Assembly (NCBI GenBank): GCA_015143295.1
Contig: CM026559.1
Location: 25,062,826 to 25,126,825 of the forward strand
Length of the DNA stretch: 64,000 nt
Origin: Tetracentron sinense
Lineage: Eukaryota > Streptophyta > Magnoliopsida > Trochodendrales > Trochodendraceae
Direction of reading: 5' to 3'
Made by a program: the position numbers and the translations under genes. The stretch's first letter is position 1, and each line of letters starts with the position of its first letter. Under the pieces are notes generated by a model. That model saw only the letters and a list, made by a program, of their open reading frames with translations. It was not told the DNA's origin and made no database searches. Below, piece after piece: positions 22,740 to 34,285 of the stretch.

Positions 22740-23066
22740 CCTAGATGGCTTTTTTTTTTTTTAATGAGAGATATATTAGTAGAGTTAGACGGTCACAAGT
22801 TAGCTTGGGCAGCTTGGGCAGTGGAGCTCTTGCAAAACATACCCGGGTGGGATTAGATCCCCAGACACACCGACACGGTGGCATGAAGGGTGGGGGGGGG
22901 TGTAACTCTGCCTAGATGTAAGAATTTCACTGTGATTTATTTTGGCATATTTTTCACTAAGATTCCTAAATAGAGCGCTGGAGCTAGCTTCCAAAAAGCA
23001 TTTGGTGGAGAACCCCCGTTCCATTGTTAACTTCTGGCAGATTTTTCTAATTATTAGAACGCTCAT
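22740..23066 (-). mobile_element. Possible retroposon 3' end with poly-A
   Basis: The plus strand starts with a run of about 13 T followed by AATGAGAGATATATTAG, so the minus strand reads into CTCTCATT and poly-A, the look of a LINE or SINE tail. An 88-residue minus-strand ORF (22,800-23,066) has no motif that I know. Private to copy A. Assignment is weak. Confidence 0.35.
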
Positions 23067-23190
23067 GTAACCAATTGCCGCTTACTTTTTCCATATTTAT
23101 AGACTCCACCAAGATCGTTCCAATAAGGACCTCTACACTCTGAAGCCGTGCGCTTTGGCGACCTCAGCTCATATTTAACCCCTCTTTGAT

Positions 23191-23530
23191 TATATTAGAT
23201 AATTCTAAAAATAAAATAAGTATGCAAATCTTTATTTGGACGTAATAGCCCTTCTCACAATCTTTATCAAAACAATATATATCAATTTTATTAGAAAATT
23301 AGACCACTCCACCTATTAAATATTATTTGCTATTTTCATGGTAAAGGACTTCTCTATTATGTAGTAGTCCTATTGTTTGTCTTATTAATAACCGGTTCGT
23401 ATTAATGCGACTTTCTACATTTCCTAATAATATAACTATTATTATAATTTAAATCATCTAATATGGAGATAACCTCTAATAATTATATTCAAAATAAATT
23501 ATACATGCAAAGCATGTGCACATTTCCTAG
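23191..23530 (+). mobile_element. Short Helitron-like element, 340 bp
   Basis: Absent from copy B, which reads CTCTTTGATTCATATATA across the site. The right end is CCTAG followed by T, with the hairpin ACATGC-AAA-GCATGT about eight bases upstream, as in plant Helitron 3' ends (CTRR). The left end TTATATTAG follows an A, consistent with insertion between A and T without target duplication. The left end is TT rather than the usual TC. Confidence 0.5.
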
Positions 23531-24022
23531 TATTCTATATATATATATATATAGTTTATAATTGTAATTATCATAATCTTTTAATTAAGTATTATGACCG
23601 CTCAACCATTCCATCTCAATTGTAACAAGTTAAACTAAATCCGAAGTCGAACCATACTCATTGGTCCAAAATCTTACCCTAAACTTCAAAAAATTTTGCC
23701 GGTTCTATTGTTTCCGGTTGGGTTAGAAATTTTTCACACTTGTGAATAAACCTCAAATTTTGCAGGTTCATATTGGTTGCGGTTGGGTCAGAATTTTTTC
23801 ACGCCTTGTGAAATACGCTTATATTCCTATACTTTAAATTTTATTATAAAAATTAAAACTTGGTTCGAGAGGAATTTTGTCCTTTAATTGTTTTGGTTTG
23901 GGTTTAGCTATTTACACTGGTCTAACACAATAACCCTATTTCCACCCGTAATCATGGTCTTGTGTTTATCCTTCTTTGTGGATTTTGATGCGTTGTTGAT
24001 TGCGTATGATTGGTGCATGTAG
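23531..24022. other. Receptor A intron, 3' part
   Basis: Paralogous to about 54,835-55,284, with an AT run at 23,536-23,556. Ends at the acceptor GCATGTAG just before 24,023, matching GCACGTAG in copy B. Confidence 0.7.
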
Positions 24023-24387
24023 AGTAGGGATCCGGAGGAAGAGTTTCCAAGCTGTGATGTTTACAGCTACGGGATCCTGTTAATGGAGATGTTACCATAA
24101 AGAAGCCGACGATGAGATGTTTGCTGAGGAATTGAGCTTGAGGCAGTGGGTTGATGAGTCCACTTTCCCTGAATAATGAGGTCTAGATCCAAATCTCGGT
24201 AAGGGGAGACTGAAGACTCTTCCACCGTAAACAAAAACAGGGGTTTTTCATCATCATGAATTAGCTATGGACTGTTCATGGAGTGGCCGGATAGAAGGGA
24301 TGACATGAAAGACGTTGTAGTTAGGCCTCAAGAGGATCAAACTGGAGTTGTCGCCAACGTCGGAGGTTCTTCAGTTGCGAATCATGA
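24023..24387 (+). pseudogene. Receptor A exon 2 remnant (kinase C-lobe)
   Basis: Aligns along its length with functional exon 2 of copy B (55,285-55,655). Words such as GATGTTTACAGCTACGGGATC survive. It is broken: the second codon after the splice junction is TAG where copy B has TAT, and several single-base gains and losses shift the frame later, including around the sequences matching RKKPTDEMFAG and AMHCS. With exon 1 it could give only a kinase ending after GYIAPE. This is the clearest sign that receptor A is no longer a full kinase. Confidence 0.88.
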
Positions 24388-24765
24388 AATAGATGTGCAA
24401 TGCCTAGGAAAACTGCATAGATAATATCTCTCTCAATAGTATGTACTGTCTTAACTATCTAAATTAATGTTTAGTATTGCTTTAGCTGCCTTGGTAAGAA
24501 ATGTGTTACTTGTGTATGTTTTTATTTAGGCCATTGGTCAGCTATTGATCTAACGCTTAAGACTCTTGTGACATATGAGGTTTTATTTAATGGGTGGTAA
24601 TATTGAAAGGAGGGAAAGAAGTTTTTGGATTCAATAAGAGAGAACCCCCCCCCCCTGGTTTTGTGTGAAGTTTTGTATGTTGAGAGTGACTACAGAAATC
24701 GCTATTGCTCATGATTTGATATGTGACTGCGTAAACAGGTCATGGTTATAGAGTTGTAGAAGAGC
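24388..24765 (+). other. 3' flank of receptor A and CACTA end remnant
   Basis: Matches 55,656-56,005. Near 24,686 the sequence GTGACTACAGAAATC is a decayed version of the CACTACAAGAAATC terminus found at 55,929 in copy B. Homology stops near 24,765 at gypsy sequence. Confidence 0.6.
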
Positions 24766-27747
24766 TGCCACTGGAAAATCATTCTACAAATCTTCGATAA
24801 TATCCAGCTAGGCCCAAGAAAACTTCGAACTCGTAACCACTCTTTGGGCTTACATCTTCCACTGCTATCTTAGCAGGATCAACTAAAATCCCCTCTTCGG
24901 CCCACATGGCCTAAAAATGCTACTTTTTCTAGCCAAAACTCGCACGTGCTAAGCTCGCTGAGCTTATGCTCACGGAGGTATCTTCAGGGGTGATCAGGAG
25001 ATGCATATACTGTCTTCTGTGTCCTGGAGTACACTCGAATGTCATCCACAAACAGATCACAAAGCTGTCCAGAGTCGGCTTGAGATCCGTTCAGGAGATC
25101 CATGAATGCATGCCGGAGCCAGCATTTGTCAAACCGAAACGGGTCAACTAAGAATTCAAATTCCCCTATCGGGTCATAAAGCAGACTTAGGCACATCTCG
25201 CCTTATCTTCAGCTGATGGTTTAGCCCGACTCAAATCAATATTGGGAAGAAATACTTAGGCTCCATGAACTGATCAAACAAGTTCACGATCCTAGGGAAA
25301 GGATTTTGTGCTTGATGGTGACCTTGTTCAGTTGCTCGATATGACGATGACATTCCCTATCGAACCATCCTTCTTCTTCACAAACAAACCACTGGAGCTC
25401 CCCAAGGTGATACACTTGGGCGGATAAATCCAAGACCAGCAATTCGTCAATCTGCTCCTTAAGCTCTTTCAACTCTGCTGGAGCCATCCTATATGGCGCT
25501 TTTTAGAGAGGGTGCCGTACCGGAACCAACTCAATGGCAAACTCTACTTCTCTATCGGTGGCAAACCCGGTAAGTCTATAGAAAAATGAACATCCATGAA
25601 TTCCTCTACAATAGGGATACTTGAGAAATCTGGTACTCCGAGATAAGTAAGACTCAATGCCGCGAAACGAGATAAGGCCTTCTCTTCCACCTGAAAATTG
25701 AAAGGAGGGCTCACCTGATTGCGTCTAAAGTTGACCACTTCCCAAAACAGTCGACATGCCATGGGAGTTGGAAAAGCAACAATATACCTAAAATGACGTG
25801 CAAATCTGGAACTAAAGGACAATCAGATCGGTGGCAATCTTCTCTGACCTACTTGAATGTCGAAACTCGATAGACCTTATCGTTGATGACCTGAACTACC
25901 GACAGGAGTAGTGATAGACAATTTATGATCTCAGACTTTGCCTAGGTCACTCATCGAAAACACATTCTCGTGCAAAAACGTAGGTGTGATGAAGGTTGAT
26001 GAGTGGGAACCAGAGGATCGATCAACACCATGAGCGAGGATAATCATGTATAACACAATGAGCTTGAATTAATACACAAAGCTACATTGTTCAAATCATG
26101 AATACATACATGCATCTTCACATACCATACCATAACAAGTTTAATATCACTAAATTAAAATAGCATCAAGAAACTATTGTTTATGAACTAAAACACCAAT
26201 TAAATATACCCTGCACAACGTCGTATCGGACGCTGTGCATCCCGCTAGAGTATCAAACCACTCGACCTTGAGGCTGCTGGCGAGCTGCTGAGGTCTAGGA
26301 CAATTGGGGTGGCCATCTGCTGGTGGGATTGCCTTACCTGGCGGCCTGACTCCTGTGGCTGGGCTAGTCGACTGAATCTCCTGCTGAATGCGGAGGGGCA
26401 ATCCGGATCCGGTGTGAGACCTCCTCCACAATGGAAAAACCCTCCAGTAATTTCCCCTACACTCTCACACTCTGTGCCTTCTTTTATGTGCCCTCCGCAC
26501 TGGCGGCATACCATCAAACAGCTGAAGTGCCAGTAGAGTAGGCTAGAGCCACCTGAGCTGCCGTGGGATAATGAGTCGGCCTCTGATAAGGGGTAGGCCT
26601 AGCAATCGGCATAGGACCCCGACACCCTTGGCCTCTGTGTTCCTGAGGACCAAACCTACTTGCTGCAACCTTCTCCCTTCTTATTAACAATTCTTCGGAA
26701 CTCTCTTCTCAGCTATCAAGCACGTTGGTACACCCTCCTACATGTCTCAAGTCTGAAGTATCGAAACCCTTCTCCCGAATAAAATCCTCAAGCACTCGCT
26801 CAAACTCTTTGCCTTCATTCTCTCTGTAGCAATCAAGTGAGGAGCGAACCTAGGAGTAAGCTCTACAAACTTGGCCTCATACCGGCCACTGACATCCCTC
26901 CCTTGCTCCAAGGTAAGAGAATTCAATCTCATTCTGATCTCTCACAAACACACCGGGGAAGTATCTCTGAATCATAGAAGATGTCGAGGAGCTCTCCCCA
27001 AGTCCACTCTTGTTCGGTCGCTCTCCACCTCATTCCTCTGCCATAGATGCGGCCCGCTACCAATATTCAGCCTCGCCTTCATGACGAAGGAGGCCCATTT
27101 CCACCTCTGCTCATCGGTAGGAGCCAAGCACGGTGCAAATCTTCTGTTGCATGATCCACAATTCGGCAACTGAGGGATTCCGTACTACCAGTAGAAGGAT
27201 GGAGGATCATCTCCTAAAAGCTTACACTCCGTTATGCCGGGGGGGTAAACATCAACGCCCCTCTCTGCCTACGCTTGACCAGTAGCTAGCAAGTGCAGTT
27301 TGCTGAGCCATAATTTCAAGCCTGCCTCTCCATGGCTGCAGCAATAGCTTCCATAACCGACTCACATTGGCTTGGAAGCACCACTGGGGAATACCCATCT
27401 GTCACACGCCTCCTCCATTCCTATGGTGTCTTCCACCCCCTTCTCATGCTTACAGTCCTTAGAAGAAGAAAACAATTTATTAGGAATTAAACTCACATAA
27501 AATTCCTGAATCTACACTTAATCATAACCCAGATCCTGAACAATTAGAATCCTAAACTTGATGTTGCTTTCCCTGAGGGTAGCATCTTCCTATATTATGC
27601 TTAATACCTTAGCCTAAGGACTCTAATGCCTTGAGCACTGATTGATATCCTCTGGGATCAGGGACCCGGAGTGACATAAAACATGACTCCTACTAAGAGG
27701 ACACTTAGCCCAAGGGAACCTAATGCCTTGAGCTCTGATACCACCTC
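24766..27747 (-). mobile_element. Ty3/gypsy internal region, broken
   Basis: Minus strand, reading downward: the primer site TGGTATCAGAGC (27,732-27,743, complementary to initiator tRNA-Met) next to the LTR; gag-like traces (26.7-27.2 kb, LEQGRDVSGRYEAKF); a cysteine-rich knuckle-like stretch near 26.5 kb; and reverse transcriptase words (MAPAELKELKEQIDELL near 25.45 kb; FVDDIRVYSRT near 25.05 kb). This order and the primer site fit a chromovirus-type gypsy element. Many breaks. The 3' part and 3' LTR are missing, so it ends where it meets the 3' flank of receptor A. Confidence 0.8.
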
Positions 27748-30012
27748 TGTATCCGACCCCAAAATCCGCTGCAAGGCTGAAAATAAGACTTTGGAATCGC
27801 CACATTACTTAACCTGCTTAAAATCCAAGACATGCAAGGCACACTAACACGAGTCTCCAAAAAAAGAGGATAATAAAATTTTTGATATATCAACTATAAT
27901 CAAATAGCAAAAGTCTACGGTAAACATATACAACTCACGCTAAAACCAAAGAGTCTGATACACAATATAAAAGTCTACTAAGCAACATCTACTCAAGTCT
28001 AATACAACTCTCTCAATCAAATGAAATAAAAACTAAGAGGTGTAGCCACCCAAGTCTCTGGTTCCACTCCTCAGAAGGCTCACCTTCACTACTCCTTCCT
28101 TTTTTTAGGTAAGTCTCTCAACCCACGGCTCCGCCGTGTACTCCTGCTCTAAAACCTGCTAAGACAAAGTCCGACTGAGTACAAAGATACTCAGTGTATA
28201 TAAAAGTTCAACCAACAATAATAATATACCAGCACTTAGTCAGAAAAATATCCAATAACATAATAAACATAATCAGAGTGCGGAATAAACGTGTGCGAAT
28301 ATAAATCATATCATCACCTTGACTCCTGTACTTGTGAGAATCTTAGACTTGGAAGACAATACACTTATGAGTTGCTTATGCTTATGAGACCACGTGCTTG
28401 TGAGATGCTTATGCTTATGCACTTATTCAGATCATACAATGATGGACATGCCGTTCTTGGCGGATACGGACCAGCCTATGAATCAAATGTAATTGACATG
28501 CCGTTCTTGGCGGATACGGACCATGCCATGCTTATGCTTATTCAGAATGTCATAGTATGCCATGCTCATGCTTGTGGTCAACATGTGTGACTTGTGAGAC
28601 TCTTATCTTAACATACAGTGCATATGTGCTTAACGTGTCGAAATTAACATTCGAGTTGGGTAATTGCTTAGATTCGATCTCCCACCATGGAAACCCAACT
28701 ATACTGTCCCATACCAAAATAGTTAGAGAATTCCCGATTTTGAGAGATGTTCCTCTAAGGTTCTTACCTCCCGACTATAAATTTCCATGCAAAATAATTA
28801 GACATACATTAACATACCATTCACATATACATATCTTATCATAATTCATATCGCAATTCATAATCAATTTACCACATTTCATAAGAGTATAATAGCATTT
28901 ATCCTTTTCAAACATTTTCACAAACACCTTGTGTACGCATAATATGAATCCATTTCCCCTTTATATTTTCAAGCATTCATCAAACCATAATTCATCCATA
29001 CAATCAATTCACTATTCACATCCACATATTAATCCCATCCTCCATACATTTCCCATCCTCCATATATTCTATCCACATCCAATCCACATTTCCATCAATA
29101 ATTAGCTTACTTCATAGAAAATTTGGAGAAAATGCATTTAATCTATTCTATCATTTCTATCAAATTAATATTCACAAACATTAAAATAGAGTTGATTAGG
29201 ATAGTGTAGCGACCTTAGGAATCCTTCTCTTGGATTCAAAACGCTCCGAGACGATTTGGAGAAGCTTCCAAATTTTCTTGCAATCCTATCAATCTCCTCC
29301 TTCTCCAAGAAAACCTCTCTCAAAAACCCTAGGGTTTCTCCCCCTTTTTGCCAAATTAGGTTAGAACTAGGTGGAGTATTTTAATATTTCGAGTAGGACC
29401 CCCTATTTATAGCCCCAAGGTCTGAGAACAAAAGACCAAAACGCCCATACTAAAATTCTATAAAAATCACGAAAGACCGAGCGATCGGTGGTTATGACCG
29501 ATCGATCGGTTCTCAACCGAGCGATCGGTGCTCTTGACCGGGCGATCGGTCAAAAAAGCACTCTCTGGAAATTTTTCCCATACAAAATTTTGGACCAGTC
29601 GATAGATACCGATCGATCGGTTTTGGACCGATCGATCTCTGTTTCTGACCGAGCGATCGGTTGCCTATAGATTTTTTTGACCCGCTTTACTGTTTTGGCC
29701 ATAACTTTTGACTCGCTTGACGGATTTTGACGATTCAACTTGGGTTGGATTCGTATTTTGAAAACGAACATTTCTGATGTTTTAGAATTTCTAAATTCCA
29801 CCTAAATTAATAGACTAAATTGTCCCCAAAGTTGACTGATTTGTAATTCCATTAGATAAAACCCACCATTGACTTGGCTTAAACTCAAAATAAGGAAAAA
29901 CATTAAACATGAACTTCGAAGAGGGTTTCAACACCTTTCTAATGGTTCAAGAATCACTCAATTCCAGTAAACGGTGCCAAAACTAGAGCTTCCTAAAGTT
30001 TAGGGTGTGATA
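27748..30012 (-). mobile_element. 5' LTR of the gypsy element
   Basis: Its inner end (CGGATACA on the minus strand) is four bases from the tRNA-Met primer site. Parts from the outer end: GATC-centred palindromes at 29,473-29,665 (ACCGATCGATCGGT and variants); a TATA box (GCTATAAATAG on the minus strand, 29,403-29,413); a two-copy repeat with TGCCGTTCTTGGCGGATACG (28,449-28,530); and the hairpin CTGAGTACAAAGATACTCAG (28,175-28,194). The outer boundary near 30,012 is approximate. Confidence 0.78.
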
Positions 30013-30164
30013 TGACGTCCCTCCGTTACAAGTTGATTAAGCTTAGTTTACACCACAATAATTAGGCATAAAAAAAACAATAAACATCAAACATCACAAG
30101 GACTAAAATACCCTTAATACAATGAAGTAAAAACATGAAAAAGATTCGGGGTCTCTGCATGGCC

Positions 30165-31385
30165 CCTCCATTTGTTAGATGTACAAAATACATTCTTGCA
30201 TGGAATTCTTGAGGAAGAAGTATACATGAAACAACCTCCCGGTTTTGTTGACAATCGGTTCCCAAATCATGTTTGTCGACTTCACAATCACTTTATGGTC
30301 TCAAGCAGGCACCACGGGCATGGTATCATAGTTTAAGCTCTTTTCTCACTCATTCTGGTTTTGTGGGTTCCAAGGTAGACACGTTGCTCTTTATTAAGCA
30401 AACGCCCACATACACCATCTTCATGCTTATCTATGTGGACGACATTATCATTACAAGTACTACAGTTGATTGCATTCAAGGTCTCATTCATGAATTACAA
30501 TCACAATTTGCTATTAAAGACCTTGGCGATCTACATTATTTTCTTGGTATTGAGGCACAAAGAGACTGAAATGGCCTGCATTTATCCCAAAGAAAGTACA
30601 TGGTTGATCTCCTTAAGAAGGACGAAGATGGATGGTGCTAAACCTATTCATACTCCTATGTGTGGTCAAGAAAGCTTTCAAGCTTTCGGGTAACCTTTTC
30701 ATGACCCCACACCTATACCAGAGTGTGGTTGGTGCATTTCAGTACCTTACATTGACTCGCCAGACATTGCTTTTGCCGTCAACAAAGTGTGTCAGTACAT
30801 CAACAACTATCAGATGAGCATTGGAATGCAGTTAAACGCATCCTCCACTATCTTAAGCAAACACTTTCTCATGGACTTCACCTAAAGCGGTCTACATCAT
30901 CAACATTGATTGCATTTTCTGATTCGGATTGGGCGGGTTGCAGAGATGATCACCGATCACTAGTGGCTATTGTATTTTTTTTGGGCCCCAATCTCATTTC
31001 ATAGAATGCTATAAAACAAAAGATAGTGTCACGATCTAGCACCGAAGTGAATATAGAGGTGTCACGATTGCAACTACAAAATCATATGGATTCGATCACT
31101 TCTTTGTGAACTAAGCATTGTTCCTAAATCCTCACCTATTTTATGGTGTGATAATCTTGGGCTACGTATCTCAAAGTCAATCGGTGTTTCATGCCTGTAC
31201 CAAGCACATGAGATCAATTATCACTTCATTCGTGAACAAGTTGCAAGTAGAAATTTGGAATGTCGGTTATTTCATCACAAGATCAATTCGCAGACATTTT
31301 ATCAAAAGCCTAAGCTTAGTGTGTTTTGCTTCACTAAGAGACAAGTTGACCGTCCAAGAAGGACCGCTCAACTTGAGGGAGCATA
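30165..31385 (+). mobile_element. Ty1/copia fragment (reverse transcriptase and RNase H)
   Basis: Copia reverse transcriptase words follow in order: [41 protein letters not shown] and KDLGDLHYFLGIE, then RNase H (VGAFQYLTLTR, FSDSDWAGC). A short purine stretch (TTGAGGGAGCATA) near 31,373 marks the 3' end. A different lineage from the copia at 6.3 kb. It has a handful of breaks and lacks the 5' half. Confidence 0.82.
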
Positions 31386-31621
31386 TAGAATCACCAAGAG
31401 ATAATCCTCCATCAATGGCCAAGATTCCTCATTAATTAAGAGGAATCTGGTTGGCAAATCTCTTTGAATTTTGAATTTCCTTACCATAAGTGTATTGCCA
31501 AAAATCAGTACGTTGTATATCCTCTCCTTATGTGAGGAAACTCTTTTGGAGAATATTATTGTATACAACCTCTACCCAACGTTTTGGGTAAGGAAACATC
31601 ATACAAACCATTTCTTTCCCA
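31386..31621 (+). mobile_element. Probable short 3' LTR of the copia fragment
   Basis: Follows the polypurine-like tract. It contains TGTATATCC and TATTATTGTATACAAC promoter-like words and ends about TTTCTTTCCCACA. No second LTR is present to confirm the ends. Confidence 0.4.
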
Positions 31622-32089
31622 CAGATAGAACCGATTCGCAATAGAAAAGTAAATGACGCTCTGGACTTTGCTGAGGAGGAGCTTGCACCAAAGTGTTGAA
31701 GCTAATGTAATTTCACCTGCTTTGATAAATTTGTAAATTGAAACCTCACCTGGTTTTTTTCTTCACACGAAGTTTGTACTTCACGATAAATCTGTAATTG
31801 AACCTCATATGTAAAGGTTTGGATACTTCAATTGTGATCATTCAAATTGGTTTTTTTTTTGCTGTCAATATCATTCCAAGGTGGTTTTGATCAGAATTTT
31901 TGGCTACACGGCTCATTAATTAGAATTAGACAAGATATTGCAGGCCACAAAATTTTATTGTTTTCATGGTATCATCAACCCCAAAATGGTGTTCCCTTCA
32001 AACAACAACATGATTGCTATCAATTAATTTGGATGGCTCTTATATTCATAAAACATAATTGTTCATAGAAATATGAAGAAAAACAGACT
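31622..32089. other. Intergenic, nothing firm
   Basis: Bases 31,624-31,700 read as a plausible short exon end on the plus strand (EPIRNRKVNDALDFAEEELA, stop), but there is no gene context. The rest is AT-rich with no repeat that I recognise. Confidence 0.25.
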
Positions 32090-33460
32090 TTTGATTTATG
32101 GGTTCTTTGCAAACCCAGAAAAACATGGGGCTCTTTATCTCCTCTTGAAGCAGCTGGAGCGAGACCAAAAGCAAATTGGGCTAACATACTTAAACCGAGA
32201 AGAATTTGAACCCTTTGAGACAAGGATATAATCGAGGAATGTCTTCCACCAACATCTCCCTTTCTCCTTCTCTTTCGTCTTCTGTGAGCTGGATCCTAGG
32301 CAGACCCTTCACTGAAACCTCCCCCTCACTATTTCCTTTGTGTATAGTAAGACTTGCTAGACTCATCCAGGCAATCCACATCCATGTTTTGAAAATAATC
32401 CGAGCTTCCATTATTTAAGGATCCAATATTGTCATTGAATTTTTATGGCATTAACAAGGTGTTCAAATGCCGTCCGGCCGTCAAGAGCTCCTCATAACTT
32501 CCTGATGAGTAATTTGTCCATCTTCCATTACCTAGAAGGGAAAAACAAGATGATCATGATTTTTCATTACTCAAGAACCCACAAATAGACACATGAGGAA
32601 ATATGCATGTTGTTTCAAAGTCTCATTACCAGAATTTTATCAGCTTCTGCGAGAAACTCGACTGATAAGTCGCTAGAATGATAGTTTTGTTTTCAAGAGC
32701 AGCCATGACATACTCCTGCAATTATGCCATTCAAGATCAGTTAACAATAAGAATAATGAATATCTGTATTCGTGTCTGTTGGTTTGCATGCATATCCAAA
32801 ATTCTAAAGGGACATGAACTTATTTTCTTACATTGAAAAGGATAACAGCTGTATGTGCATCTACTGCACTAAAAGGGTCATCAAGGAGATAGATATCGGC
32901 ATCATTGTAGGCTGCTCTAGCAAGTTGGATGCTCTGGTTCTGCTCCTCCACTCATATTGAGCCCTCTCTGACCAATTTCTGTCAGGTAACCATGGTTTGA
33001 AACTATCAATATCCTTAGCGAGTGCACATGCTTTTATAGCCTTCTCGTATATGGTCTTGTACATGGCTTTCCATAGAGTATATTATCGCGAATTGTCCCA
33101 CTCTGGATCCAAGATGTTTGGGAACATAGGCAATTGACCCATACACATCAACCTATAAGCAAGAAACAAGAAATTAACATTAATAACTATTAAAAATTGG
33201 CATCATACCTCTATATGAATTCTTCAATTAGGCTGTTCTGTACTCCACACATCCTGAAACTTTGGGTATTTCCCCAAGTATGGCACACAATAGTGATGAT
33301 TTTCCTGCAAGGGGCCCACAGACAGCAACCTTCTGCCTCCTCCTACTTCTAAATCTAAACCTCTCAATGTTGGAATAGCAAGTCAGGATCCCCACTGCAT
33401 GGTGCTAAGATTCATGGTAAACGCCTAACCCTCACAACATTTCACAGTTTATACCTTCTC
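32090..33460 (-). pseudogene. ABCC (MRP-type) transporter pseudogene, first nucleotide-binding domain
   Basis: On the minus strand the pieces follow the order of a plant ABCC protein: [13 protein letters not shown] before the domain (33,390-33,340); Walker A region read as [19 protein letters not shown] (33,320-33,240), missing one residue and a glycine of GPVGAGKSS; an intron; [11 protein letters not shown] and ILYGK (33,150-33,070); then [15 protein letters not shown] (33,040-33,000) and the signature/Walker B region in shifted frames; H-loop region near 32,680; a linker with GLPRIQLTEDERE (32,310-32,275); and traces of the second membrane domain (LSMLAQFAFGL). Exons are separated by intron-like gaps and several frame shifts are evident. 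ABCC proteins export glutathione and other conjugates at the tonoplast or plasma membrane. This copy cannot encode one. Confidence 0.8.
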
Positions 33461-33675
33461 TTTGATGTTAGTACAACAAAATAGCTAAATCCTGAGGAAC
33501 CTAAAATGTGATCATAAGAATTACAAAAAAAAAAAAAAAAACTGAACATTGGAAAAATTACAAATCATGATTGAATAGCACAACATTAAATATATATACT
33601 ACCAAATGTACAGGTCTGATTCCATCACAACATTAAAATAGATGGCTCTACTGAGACAAATGACAAACCCTAAAA

Positions 33676-33992
33676 GGGTCCGTTCTTTTGGTGGAACTTT
33701 TAAAGTGTTGAATTTTTATAGTTTCCTGCCTAATTTTACTTAATGTCTAGAACTATATTATTCCTAGAGTGCAAAAGTTCACAATTATGGAACTTGAAGT
33801 TCTACCCAAAATTTTGATGTTTTTAATTTCCATTTATGTGAAACTTCTAATTAAATTTGATCCTAATAAATCTGAGGTACCATGTGTATAAGAGTTAGAT
33901 ACTCTCAGTCTTCTCCTCCTAGACACTTGCCTCTTGTTCCAAAATATTAATATTCCGGATTTTTAAAAAAATTCCACCAAAAGAAACAGAGC
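33676..33992. mobile_element. Tourist-like MITE, about 317 bp
   Basis: Left end GGGTCCGTTCTTTTGGTGGAA and right end (inverted) GGCTCTGTTTCTTTTGGTGGAA differ at a few bases. A TAA flank is present on the right and an imperfect AAA on the left, close to the Tourist TAA/TTA target. Internal sequence is AT-rich and noncoding. Confidence 0.65.
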
Positions 33993-34138
33993 CTAATTGA
34001 ATTTTATTTTTCCGGAGGTAAGTAAACGAAAACCTCTTAGGAATTCCAGTGGATTCGAGCTTTCTCCAAATCTCCTTAATACGGCGAGGATTCTGGGATG
34101 ATCTTCACCCGTCAGGGGTGAAATGCTTGCATATCTGC

Positions 34139-34285
34139 TTGCGTATATAAGGTCGACGCATCGGTGCTCTTGTTTTCGGTTGTGAGAAAAGAAGAGGAAC
34201 GAGAGAGAGAGAGGATGAGAGTGAGAGAGAGAGAATCTGAGAACCTCTGGTTAGAATGGGTTCGCCGGAACCCCCTCTCTGGTTT
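34139..34285 (+). promoter_or_regulatory. Orphan promoter and first-exon-like module
   Basis: A TATA box (GCGTATATAAGG, 34,140-34,152) is followed by about 100 bases of GA-repeat leader (GAGAGAGAGAGG), typical of plant 5' UTRs. Then comes an ATG at 34,256 encoding MGSPEPPLW followed by a donor-like GTTTG; reading on, the frame stays open only to LFGVGLI before a stop. No further exon was found, so this may be the severed head of a host gene. Confidence 0.35.

Larger units (their letters stand above)
16554..24765 (+). repeat. Older paralogous 3' flank, copy A
   Basis: Intron, exon 2 remnant and 3' flank of receptor A correspond in order to 52,300-56,005, but matched segments differ by roughly 10-15%. 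Copy A is more than twice as long because of insertions at about 17,090-18,495, 18,685-21,619, 22,260-23,065 and 23,191-23,530. Homology ends near 24,765, where gypsy sequence begins. Confidence 0.85.

Noticed and set aside
24966-25151. Plus-strand ORF of 61 codons opposite the gypsy pol region
   Set aside because: The minus strand carries recognisable reverse transcriptase words over the same bases; the plus frame has no motif.
31624-31700. Terminal exon of a host gene (EPIRNRKVNDALDFAEEELA)
   Set aside because: A 25-codon stretch with no neighbouring exon or splice support beyond a CAG; kept only as a remark.
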